Shown: positions 1-5,248, numbered from the stretch's first letter. The stretch is 6,072 nt of DNA from Anaerolineales bacterium (GCA_017882065.1 JADGQD010000129.1:1-6072); one strand, 5' to 3'. The notes: generated by a model from the sequence alone, not told the origin. Made by a program: numbers and translations.

Positions 1-667
1 CGTCCACGAGCGGAGGCTTGGACCCGTCAGCCGCGTCGAACACAATGGCTTTCAGGCCTTTCGAGCCCATCACCGCACCCAATCCGCCGCGGGCATTGAT
101 GCGAGAAGGAACGCCGTCTTTGTCCAGGTTGAGGATACCCGCCGAGACGAGTTTCCGCTCACCCGCCGGGCCGATGATGGAAATGGCGACCTTATTCCCG
201 TATCGTTTCTTCAGGGATTCGGCGGCGTCGTAAACGCCCAAACCCGCCAGGTCATCGGCCGGGTCGAAGCGCACGCCGTCCATGCTCAGGCGCATCACCG
301 ACCAGCTGGGTTTGGCAGGCCAGTCTTCGACGATGAGGGCTTTGATGCCCATGGATGCAATTTGTAGGCTGGTCGTCCCACCCGAATTGGACTCTTTGAC
401 ACCGCCCGTCAGCGGGGATTTACCGCCCACCGAGAGCCGGTCAATCGAAGAGAGCATGTGCCCGGTCAGCAGCCCGGGGCAGAAGATGAGTTTGTTCTTC
501 GGGCCGAGCGGTTCGCCCTCCGGCGGGACTTCGTCCAGCAGGATGCGGGCGATCAGTCCGCGTCCGCCGAGGCGTTCCCAGGACCCGGGGACCGGTTCCA
601 GTTTCAGGGTCCGGGACCGCACACTGACGCGCCAAACCTGGGAGCTAAAGGGTTTCAAATCAAGCAT
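1..667 (-). CDS. Aldehyde ferredoxin oxidoreductase family protein, N-terminal part (runs off window)
   Basis: The minus-strand frame is open from 667 to the window edge and encodes the first 222 residues of an AOR-family protein; complete members have about 600-700. The family uses a tungsto- or molybdo-bispterin cofactor and a 4Fe-4S cluster to oxidise aldehydes or related substrates with ferredoxin as acceptor, in the cytoplasm. Visible N-terminal pterin-binding features are LGGRGLIARIL (residues 33-43), GKSPLTGGVKESNSGG (82-97), and a late block around residues 188-207 with GGLGAVMGSKGLKAIV. The Cys ligands of the cluster lie outside the window. The ATG at 667 is chosen because GGAGG sits 5 nt upstream; an in-frame ATG at 679 is possible but lacks a good ribosome-binding site. 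It is clearly diverged from the AOR upstream of it (952-2859), so a different substrate is plausible. The exact subfamily cannot be told from this part. Confidence 0.88.
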   Translation of the reverse strand, partial: MLDLKPFSSQVWRVSVRSRTLKLEPVPGSWERLGGRGLIARILLDEVPPEGEPLGPKNKLIFCPGLLTGHMLSSIDRLSVGGKSPLTGGVKESNSGGTTSLQIASMGIKALIVEDWPAKPSWSVMRLSMDGVRFDPADDLAGLGVYDAAESLKKRYGNKVAISIIGPAGERKLVSAGILNLDKDGVPSRINARGGLGAVMGSKGLKAIVFDAADGSKPPLVD

Positions 668-672
668 AAAAT

Positions 673-677
673 CCTCC
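673..677 (-). promoter_or_regulatory. Ribosome binding site of the downstream AOR gene
   Basis: GGAGG on the minus strand, 5 nt before the ATG at 667. It favours this start over the in-frame ATG at 679, which overlaps it. Confidence 0.75.
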
Positions 678-714
678 ATCCTGCATTCGTCGGGGCTTAG
701 CCCAGACGGGAGCA

Positions 715-720
715 ATTATA
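715..720 (-). promoter_or_regulatory. Possible -10 box (TATAAT) for the downstream AOR gene
   Basis: A consensus TATAAT on the minus strand lies immediately after the stop codon of the aminotransferase remnant. It would start transcription near 708 and give a leader of about 40 nt. No convincing -35 hexamer is visible at 16-18 nt. The putative leader begins with an imperfect hairpin (arms 700-708 and 688-696, loop 697-699, one mismatch). AT-rich sequence at a gene end can produce such a match by chance. Confidence 0.3.
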
Positions 721-894
721 TTATCCAAACAGTGTCTGCACAGCCTCGCGAAAGACTTTGGTATGATAATCCACCTCGGCTTCGGTGGTATCGGTAGCAA
801 TAAGGGCCATATTATGGAAGGGCGTCATCAGGATGCCGCGGTTGAGCGACAAAAGGTACATGTGCGAGAAATTTTCGTCATAGAGTTTGCTCAT
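721..894 (-). pseudogene. C-terminal remnant of a class III (PLP-dependent) aminotransferase
   Basis: A 57-codon frame whose product carries LLSLNRGILMTPFHNMALIA followed by TTEAEVDYHTKVFREAV. This matches the C-terminal pattern of class III aminotransferases of the glutamate-1-semialdehyde aminomutase type: a 'LLnRGv...p' strand, then a 'T.e.id' helix. Intact enzymes have about 420-450 residues; the PLP-binding lysine and the whole large domain are absent, so it cannot be catalytic. The stub has an ATG at 894 with AGGTGA 5 nt upstream (900-905), so it could be translated. The frame is open back to an earlier ATG at 945, but that lies inside a hairpin and has no site of its own. It sits between two AOR genes on the same strand. 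I read it as the end of a deleted gene. A small functional protein is the less likely alternative. Confidence 0.7.
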
Positions 895-899
895 AGGAT

Positions 900-905
900 T
901 CACCT
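900..905 (-). promoter_or_regulatory. Ribosome binding site before the aminotransferase remnant
   Basis: AGGTGA on the minus strand, 5 nt before the ATG at 894. It decides 894 over 945 as the likely start if the stub is translated at all. Confidence 0.5.
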
Positions 906-922
906 GATGGGGGACTATTATT

Positions 923-942
923 GGGAGGAACTTCTTCCTCCC
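923..942 (-). repeat. Perfect 8-bp inverted repeat (hairpin) just after the AOR stop codon
   Basis: Arms GGGAGGAA (923-930) and TTCCTCCC (935-942) on the plus strand are perfect complements around a 4-nt loop. The hairpin begins about 10 nt after the AOR stop codon (952-954) in the direction of transcription. No T-run follows on either strand, so it is not a classical intrinsic terminator. It may stabilise the 3' end of the AOR mRNA or act as a processing site. Confidence 0.55.
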
Positions 943-951
943 CATCGGGAA

Positions 952-2859
952 TTATGTGGGGAGATATTCTGCCGCCCACTGGATGTCAAGTTGCTTGAGC
1001 GTTTTCGGGGTCGGGATGCCTTGGTTGGTAAAACCGGCAAGTTTATAGTATTCGTCAAGAGCGGTATCCATTTCTTCATGCGTAAGCGCCACACCTGCCG
1101 ATGGTCCTACGCCAACCAACGGCTTGAAGAATTTCTTGGGCAGTTTGTCATCCTTGCGCGCAAAACCTTCGCGGGCATTGAACGTGCGCATCAGGGCAAT
1201 ACGGCGATGGCCGAGTTCGATAAGTTCATCCACCGTAACGTCCCAGCCGGTAACCGCCTTGACCATTCTGGCAGTATCGTTCGGACCGTATAGACCCCAT
1301 GTAGGACCATAGACAAACTGGCACAGGGTCAGCGAGTCCATCATGCTATAGAAACACTGGGTCAGATAGGCAAAGCGGACCTTTTCCGGCGTCAAACTGC
1401 GGGCCGGTTGTGGTTCACCAAGGCCCATTTCCTTGAGCCTATCCAAATTGAATTGGGCAACGCCTTCTTCGTAATATGGGTCATGTTCACTGGACTGATG
1501 GTCCGCACCGAAAGGATTGACTGCGTAGATAAGCGCCAGAGACCGTTTGACCTGCGGCATGTGCGCCGGAGACTCTTCGTTTTTACATGTGACCAGGCAC
1601 TCGTCTGCGCCTTTGCCCCATAGTTCGGCTGCACGGGCGGAGCCTTCGGCCAGGACCGGGCCGAGTTTACCTGATTTGGTCACGATTTGCTTCAAGACTT
1701 CAATCATGGCGTCGGTGTTGCCGAAGCGCAGGTCGATTCCGCCGGTGTCTTCCTTTGTGATAATTCCCTTCTCATAACACTCCATCGCAAAGGCTATCGT
1801 CGCGCCGCAAGAGATTGTGTCCACACCATACATATCACAAATCTGGTGGGCGTGAGATATTGCCGCCAGATTACCAATTCCACAATACGAGCCGAAGGTG
1901 CCCAGGGTCTCGTATTCCGTCCCGCCGTAGAGCGGATCCGCGGTATATTTGCCTTTCGTAATTTCCACTACGCGCTTGCAGCGGACGATACAGGCGTAAC
2001 AGGTATCACGTTGTTTCAGGATGGTCTCAGCCAATTTTTCACCGCTGATAGCTTCCGCCTGTTCAAATTGTCCTTCGTTGTAGTTACGGGTGGGAAGTGT
2101 GCCAAGCATGTTCTGGAACATAACCACGCCCGCCGTGCCTAAAGTGCCAACGCTCATATCCGGGTTGGTTGCCATATTCGGCGGACCGGCGCGGTTTAAT
2201 TCCGCCAGGGCTTTTTGGTCGGCGATGGCAGGTTTTGCTCTTCCGCGCACGACAATTGCCTTAAGATTCTTGCTCGCCATCACCAGTCCCATGCCAGTGC
2301 GCCCGTTCATGCGATTCGCCATATTGACGATGCCGGAGAAGCGCACGCCTATTTCCGCCGCCGGTCCGACCTGCATCACCTGGGCTTTCGGGTCGCTGAC
2401 TTCCTGTTTGAGTAACTTATCCACCTCGCCGGTGACTTTGCCGAGCAAGTGGGAGGCATCGTTTAATTTCGCCTCTCCGTTGATGATGGTCAGGTAAATC
2501 CATTTGGGGCTTTTGCCACGAAAAACAACGCCGTCGTATCCGGCAAACTTGAACTCGGCCGGGAAGAACCCACCTGCCTGTGAGTCCCCGATCCCCCCGC
2601 TCATCGGGGATTTGGCATTCACGTTGATGCGGCTCTGCCCGGAGATGCTTGCGCCGGTGACCACGCTGTCGAAAATGGTGAGCAGGTTTTCGGGTCCGAG
2701 CGGGTCTGCACCTTTTGGAACCTCGTGCAGGATGTAATGCAATGCCATGGCCGAACCGCCCATGTACTTGCGATAGAAGGGTTCGGGCGGGGTTTCGACT
2801 TCCATCTTACCGGTGGTCAGGTCTACATGCAAGATTTTTCCATTGTAACCGTAGGGCAT
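952..2859 (-). CDS. Aldehyde ferredoxin oxidoreductase family protein (tungsten/molybdenum enzyme)
   Basis: Complete 635-residue protein, the usual size for the family. It should oxidise an aldehyde to a carboxylate with ferredoxin as electron acceptor, in the cytoplasm, using a bispterin W/Mo cofactor and one 4Fe-4S cluster. The N-terminal pterin domain shows MGGSAMALHYI (33-43), AKSPMSGGIGDSQAGG (82-97) and GRTGMGLVMASKNLKAIV (186-203). The cluster ligands are visible as C287-x2-C290-x3-C294 plus C513 in SLTLCQF, the spacing known from Pyrococcus furiosus AOR. YGGTEYETLGTFGSYCGI (311-328) and NPFGADH (448-454) correspond to active-site regions. The start at 2859 is chosen because the family begins at this point (MPYGYNGKILHVDLTTGK) and GGAGG lies 5 nt upstream; the frame is open to an ATG at 2889, but that lies within a GC-rich palindrome. 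The substrate is unknown. Neighbouring remnants of an aminotransferase and a semialdehyde dehydrogenase suggest amino-acid-derived aldehydes (inference). Confidence 0.95.
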   Translation of the reverse strand: MPYGYNGKILHVDLTTGKMEVETPPEPFYRKYMGGSAMALHYILHEVPKGADPLGPENLLTIFDSVVTGASISGQSRINVNAKSPMSGGIGDSQAGGFFPAEFKFAGYDGVVFRGKSPKWIYLTIINGEAKLNDASHLLGKVTGEVDKLLKQEVSDPKAQVMQVGPAAEIGVRFSGIVNMANRMNGRTGMGLVMASKNLKAIVVRGRAKPAIADQKALAELNRAGPPNMATNPDMSVGTLGTAGVVMFQNMLGTLPTRNYNEGQFEQAEAISGEKLAETILKQRDTCYACIVRCKRVVEITKGKYTADPLYGGTEYETLGTFGSYCGIGNLAAISHAHQICDMYGVDTISCGATIAFAMECYEKGIITKEDTGGIDLRFGNTDAMIEVLKQIVTKSGKLGPVLAEGSARAAELWGKGADECLVTCKNEESPAHMPQVKRSLALIYAVNPFGADHQSSEHDPYYEEGVAQFNLDRLKEMGLGEPQPARSLTPEKVRFAYLTQCFYSMMDSLTLCQFVYGPTWGLYGPNDTARMVKAVTGWDVTVDELIELGHRRIALMRTFNAREGFARKDDKLPKKFFKPLVGVGPSAGVALTHEEMDTALDEYYKLAGFTNQGIPTPKTLKQLDIQWAAEYLPT

Positions 2860-2864
2860 GAGAA

Positions 2865-2869
2865 CCTCC
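2865..2869 (-). promoter_or_regulatory. Ribosome binding site of the complete AOR gene
   Basis: GGAGG on the minus strand, 5 nt before the ATG at 2859. It fixes this start against the upstream in-frame ATG at 2889. Confidence 0.8.
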
Positions 2870-2881
2870 AAAAATATATAC

Positions 2882-2907
2882 CCCCTCACCCGGAAAAGGG
2901 GGAGGGG
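2882..2907. repeat. GC-rich imperfect palindrome upstream of the AOR gene
   Basis: The left arm CCCCTCACCC (2882-2891) pairs with GGGGGAGGGG (2898-2907) at 9 of 10 positions (A2888 against G2901 is the mismatch), with loop GGAAAA. On the minus strand the stem is followed by GTATATATTTTTGG, partly terminator-like, only about 20 nt before the AOR start codon. It may be a weak terminator or attenuator between the decayed upstream genes and AOR, or a copy of a dispersed intergenic repeat. The sequence alone does not decide between these. Confidence 0.5.
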
Positions 2908-2920
2908 TAAAGATAATTGG

Positions 2921-3088
2921 TTATGCTTCCTCGCCGTCGCCTAAGTACGGATCCACATCCGGAATGCCGGGCTTTATCTACTTGCGAATCGGAAAGTAGA
3001 GCACAACTCCTATCGCCATTGCATACAACTCAAAGATTGATTGAAATGACGTGCGAAACTCGCACATGCAAAGGTTCGCAGATATCCG
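2921..3088 (-). pseudogene. Remnant resembling the C-terminal tail of a membrane transporter (uncertain)
   Basis: One minus-strand frame reads ELYAMAIGVVLYFPIRK, an in-frame TAG (2978-2980), then IKPGIPDVDPYLGDGEEA and a TAA (2921-2923). A hydrophobic stretch, a basic stop-transfer-like segment and an acidic soluble tail are what the end of a multi-pass permease looks like, and nothing else in the sequence explains the coherence across the stop. Upstream, the frame is open only to a TAA at 3089-3091 and shows no recognisable homology. A ribosome-binding-like AAGGAGA followed by ATA instead of ATG near 3092 might be the relic of its start. I do not recognise the family with confidence; an amino acid permease would fit the neighbouring remnants. 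It may be merely non-coding sequence. Confidence 0.35.
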
Positions 3089-3125
3089 TTATAGACTCTC
3101 TCCTTTGCCTTGTCCTCCTTTCTTG

Positions 3126-3275
3126 TTAAAACTTTCGGGACAATTCTTTCGGCCAGCGCTCGACGACTACTTTTTTCTGGGTGAAGAACTCGACTGCGTC
3201 CATGCCTTGACCATGCAGGTCACCAAAGAATGATTCCTTCTACCCGCTGAACGGGTAGAAAGCCATCAGCGCTGC
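3126..3275 (-). pseudogene. mmsA: C-terminal remnant of CoA-acylating methylmalonate-semialdehyde dehydrogenase
   Basis: The frame encodes MAFYPFSG, an in-frame TAG (3240-3242), then KESFFGDLHGQGMDAVEFF, TQKKVVVERWPKELSRKF and a TAA at 3126-3128. This is the characteristic end of MmsA-type dehydrogenases, in which PFSGWK and SFFGDLHGQG are conserved; the TAG falls exactly on the conserved tryptophan (TGG to TAG by one change). Intact MmsA has about 490 residues and converts malonate or methylmalonate semialdehyde plus CoA and NAD to acetyl- or propionyl-CoA. Only about 45 C-terminal residues remain, without the catalytic Cys and NAD-binding domain, so it is dead. Upstream the frame passes directly into an Lrp-like sequence, which indicates a deletion junction near 3270. 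Confidence 0.82.
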
Positions 3276-3356
3276 CATGCGGCCATCTTCCATGAGGTGT
3301 TCGACAATTCGCAGGTCTATTTGGTCGGTTTCAGAAATTGTTTCAAGCTTTTGTGT
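3270..3356 (-). pseudogene. N-terminal remnant of an Lrp/AsnC-family transcriptional regulator
   Basis: About 29 codons read TQKLETISETDQIDLRIVEH and continue LMEDGRMAA. The pattern 'D..IL..L.eDGR.s..elA' opens the helix-turn-helix of Lrp/AsnC proteins, and DLRIVEHLMEDGRMAA matches it well. Intact proteins have about 150-160 residues; here the frame runs straight into an MmsA C-terminus after GRMAA. No ATG, GTG or TTG start is present in frame downstream of the TAA at 3357-3359 and before the homologous part, so even the start may be lost. In amino-acid catabolic operons such a regulator usually controls the adjacent enzymes and responds to an amino acid. The identification rests on a short stretch. 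Confidence 0.5.
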
Positions 3357-3400
3357 TTATTTCCGAGTTGCGTAAATACATTACTGGTTTATACGGCAAA

Positions 3401-3406
3401 GTTCAA
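3401..3406 (-). promoter_or_regulatory. Possible -35 element of a minus-strand promoter
   Basis: TTGAAC on the minus strand is followed after 17 nt by TAATGT, a poor -10 match. If used, the palindrome at 3405-3422 would be centred about 43 bp upstream of the transcription start, near the class II activator position known for CRP. It would drive the decayed left-hand operon. Confidence 0.25.
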
Positions 3407-3422
3407 GTGACTTATGTCACTT
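3405..3422. promoter_or_regulatory. 18-bp palindromic operator candidate, CRP/FNR-like
   Basis: AAGTGACTTATGTCACTT has perfect 7-bp arms around TTAT. Its core GTGA-N6-TCAC has the half-site and 6-bp spacing of CRP-family sites (TGTGA-N6-TCACA), differing in the outermost position of each half. It lies between divergent transcription units, about 70 bp upstream of the inferred udk transcription start and beside a possible minus-strand -35 element. The binding protein is unknown. Confidence 0.5.
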
Positions 3423-3471
3423 CAGCTCATGATTTAGGGTCTTTGTGAATTCCCGTGATGGAGGGAAAGGG

Positions 3472-3477
3472 TATAAT
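3472..3477 (+). promoter_or_regulatory. Consensus -10 box (TATAAT) of udk; leaderless transcript likely
   Basis: A perfect TATAAT ends 6 nt before the udk ATG at 3484, so transcription would start at or within a base or two of the A of ATG. No ribosome-binding site lies at normal distance: GGAGGG at 3460-3465 is 18 nt away and would not be transcribed. No strong -35 is visible (TTCCCG at 3450-3455 is the best-spaced), which is compatible with activator dependence. Confidence 0.65.
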
Positions 3478-3483
3478 TAAACC

Positions 3484-4107
3484 ATGAACAACCGCAGCCC
3501 ACTTGTCATTGGCATCGCTGGCGGATCGGGATCCGGAAAGACGACCGTCGCCCAAACCATCCTCCAGCGCGTCGGTCCAGACCGGATATCGTTTCTCCAA
3601 CACGACGCCTATTACAAAGACTTGAGCGGTCTGCCCCCGATCCAGCGCGCCGAAGTCAACTTCGACCATCCCAACTCGCTCGAAACCGAATTGCTTACCC
3701 AACACATCCTGAAACTCAAAAGCGGACAACCCGCTGAAGTTCCGATCTATGACTTCTCCACACACAGCCGTACGGAGCGGACCTACACCGTCCAGCCTCG
3801 CGGCGTCATATTGGTGGAGGGCATTTTGCTATTCACCGAGGCCGCTTTGCGGGAACTGTTTAACGTCAAGATTTTTGTGGACACCGACTCCGACCTGCGT
3901 TTTATCCGCCGCTTGGAACGCGACATCTCCGAGCGCGGCCGGACCTTGGAAACGGTCGTCAAACAATACCTGTCCACCGTGCGCCCGATGCACCTGGAAT
4001 TTGTAGAACCCTCCAAACGGTATGCAGACGTGGTCATCCCCGAAGGCGGGTTCAACGCTGCCGCCCTCGACATGGTTGTGGCACGGATTGAGACGATGTT
4101 AAAATAG
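3484..4107 (+). CDS. udk: Uridine kinase (uridine/cytidine kinase)
   Basis: A 207-residue P-loop kinase, normal length for bacterial Udk. It phosphorylates uridine or cytidine with ATP or GTP to UMP or CMP in cytoplasmic pyrimidine salvage. Motifs: Walker A GGSGSGKTT (13-21), QHDAYYKD (39-46) with the nucleoside-site Asp and Tyr residues, NFDHPNS (59-65), PIYDFSTHSR (87-96), the VILVEGILLF strand (108-117), and the lid-type basic segment RFIRRLERDISERGR (139-153). All key residues are present and no frameshift is seen. The start at 3484 is the first Met before the P-loop, and a consensus -10 box lies directly upstream, implying a leaderless mRNA. It is first in the plus-strand run with a cyclophilin 72 bp downstream, and is transcribed divergently from the decayed AOR-side operon. 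Confidence 0.95.
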   Translation: MNNRSPLVIGIAGGSGSGKTTVAQTILQRVGPDRISFLQHDAYYKDLSGLPPIQRAEVNFDHPNSLETELLTQHILKLKSGQPAEVPIYDFSTHSRTERTYTVQPRGVILVEGILLFTEAALRELFNVKIFVDTDSDLRFIRRLERDISERGRTLETVVKQYLSTVRPMHLEFVEPSKRYADVVIPEGGFNAAALDMVVARIETMLK

Positions 4108-4109
4108 GA

Positions 4110-4154
4110 CAGGCCTATGCGCCTGCCATCCTAGGCGGACCCATAGTTCCGCCT
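4110..4154 (+). repeat. Two small hairpins between udk and the cyclophilin gene
   Basis: The first pairs CAGGC (4110-4114) with GCCTG (4121-4125); the second pairs AGGCGGA (4133-4139) with TCCGCCT (4148-4154), both perfectly. A mutually exclusive pairing is also possible: CTATG (4115-4119) plus GCCT (4121-4124) with AGGC (4133-4136) plus CATAG (4142-4146). A-rich sequence and no T-run follows, so this is not an intrinsic terminator on the plus strand. It may be an mRNA-stability or processing element. Confidence 0.4.
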
Positions 4155-4179
4155 TCAAAATAAAAAATAAGGAAAAAAC

Positions 4180-4686
4180 ATGAAACAGTGGAATAAACCT
4201 CCGGAATTTGTTATTGACCTGAAAAAGAAATACTCGGCCACTCTGAGCACAGACAAGGGTTTTATCGTCCTCGATCTATTTGGCGACAAGACACCCGTAA
4301 CGGTCAACAACTTTGTCTTTCTGGCACGCGAAGGCTTTTATGATGGCACTATCTTTCACCGCGTTATCTCCGATTTCATGACCCAGGGTGGCGACCCGAC
4401 CGGTACCGGCCGCGGCGGACCCGGCTACCGCTTCGCGGATGAATTCCTTCCGTCGCTGAAACATGATAAACCCGGGGTTCTTTCGATGGCGAATGCGGGT
4501 CCGGGCACGAACGGCTCGCAGTTCTTCATCACGCACATTCCAACACCTCACCTTAACAATAAGCACAGCGTGTTCGGCCAGGTCGTCTCTGGCATGGATG
4601 TACTGCTCTCCATCCCGGAACGTGACCCAATGAAGGTTAATTCTCCGGCAATCAAGTTGAATAATGTCACCATCCTGGAAGTATGA
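4180..4686 (+). CDS. Cyclophilin-type peptidyl-prolyl cis-trans isomerase
   Basis: A 168-residue single-domain cyclophilin without signal peptide, so cytoplasmic; it catalyses cis-trans isomerisation of Xaa-Pro bonds in protein folding. Active-site residues by comparison with human CypA: R61 in FHRVI, F66, M67 and Q69 in FMTQGGDPTGTG, N105, F116 in NGSQFFIT, L125, and H129 in NNKHSVFGQV. The position of CypA Trp121 holds H124, which is common in bacterial members and predicts poor cyclosporin binding. The first 17 residues precede the domain and include a basic KKK stretch. The ATG at 4180 has AAGGA 6 nt upstream. Its stop codon overlaps the ATG of the following membrane protein gene. A second cyclophilin lies convergently at 5716-6072. 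Confidence 0.95.
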   Translation: MKQWNKPPEFVIDLKKKYSATLSTDKGFIVLDLFGDKTPVTVNNFVFLAREGFYDGTIFHRVISDFMTQGGDPTGTGRGGPGYRFADEFLPSLKHDKPGVLSMANAGPGTNGSQFFITHIPTPHLNNKHSVFGQVVSGMDVLLSIPERDPMKVNSPAIKLNNVTILEV

Positions 4687-5243
4687 ACGACAAGCGCCGC
4701 CTAACCATCCTGCGGGTGCTCGCCCTGATGGGTGTGGTTGCGCTCATCGCAGTTCTATTTATTTTCCGCGACCAGGTTAAAAATCTGGAAGAGTACGGCT
4801 ATGTGGGGATTTTCCTGCTTTCCATCGCCGCCAACGCCACCATCATCATCCCGTTGCCGGGTGTGGCCTTTACCACAGCCATGGGCGCTATCTTCAACCC
4901 CATCGGCGTGGCAGTCGCGGCGGGATTGGGCGCGGCGCTCGGCGAACTCACCGGCTACCTGGCCGGTTTCAGCGGGCAGGGTGTGGCCGAACGTGCAGAA
5001 CTCTATAACCGCCTGACAACCTGGATGAAAGCTCACCAGAACCTTGCATATGGAGTGATTCTGTTGCTGGCCTTCATCCCCAATCCTTTGTTTGATCTGG
5101 CCGGGATGGCCGCCGGTGCACTCAAACTGCCACTTTGGAAATTCCTGCTGGCCTGTGCCATCGGCAAGATTCTCAAAATGCTGATGTTCGCCTATGCCGG
5201 TTACTATTCTGTTTCCTGGCTCACCGGATTATCTGGAAAGTAG
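4683..5243 (+). CDS. VTT-domain (DedA/SNARE-associated-like) integral membrane protein
   Basis: A 186-residue hydrophobic protein with about five membrane segments (roughly 10-28, 40-66, 72-95, 120-140, 150-175). Family signatures are the re-entrant-loop-like NATIIIPLPGVAFTTAMGAI (51-70), the glycine-rich GAALGELTGYLAG (83-95) with its conserved acidic residue, and the second half FIPNPLFDLAGMAAGAL (131-147). DedA/VTT proteins include lipid scramblases and undecaprenyl-phosphate or phospholipid flippases in the cytoplasmic membrane; which of these this protein does cannot be told. It is smaller than classical DedA (about 220) but normal for the short VTT subgroup. The ATG sits in an ATGA overlap with the cyclophilin stop, with no strong ribosome-binding site of its own, suggesting translational coupling. 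Confidence 0.85.
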   Translation: MNDKRRLTILRVLALMGVVALIAVLFIFRDQVKNLEEYGYVGIFLLSIAANATIIIPLPGVAFTTAMGAIFNPIGVAVAAGLGAALGELTGYLAGFSGQGVAERAELYNRLTTWMKAHQNLAYGVILLLAFIPNPLFDLAGMAAGALKLPLWKFLLACAIGKILKMLMFAYAGYYSVSWLTGLSGK

Positions 5244-5248
5244 AGGCA

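Noticed and set aside
763..1293. Long plus-strand open frame (176 codons) opposite the AOR and stub
   Set aside because: It lies antisense to a clearly conserved AOR coding region and shows no recognisable domain; it is a shadow of the codon bias of the real gene. The same holds for the other plus-strand frames at 282-797, 1687-2142 and 2090-2497.
3051..3065. Perfect 6-bp inverted repeat GTGCGA-AAC-TCGCAC as an operator
   Set aside because: It lies inside decayed sequence away from any promoter-like element and is short enough to be chance.
2917..3233. Plus-strand open frames at 2917-3129 and 3051-3233 as small genes
   Set aside because: No ribosome-binding sites or recognisable domains, and the minus strand of the same stretch holds identifiable gene remnants.
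2978..3242. In-frame TAG codons in two adjacent remnants, one exactly on a conserved Trp, as a hint of TAG recoding or readthrough
   Set aside because: Intact genes in the window (udk at 4105-4107 and the VTT gene at 5241-5243) end with TAG, and the MmsA piece lacks most of the protein anyway, so loss of function explains the stops better.
5135..5248. ATG at 5135 as the start of the M20 gene
   Set aside because: It would overlap more than 100 bp of the conserved VTT gene in another frame, and the encoded residues before 5249 do not resemble an M20 N-terminus.
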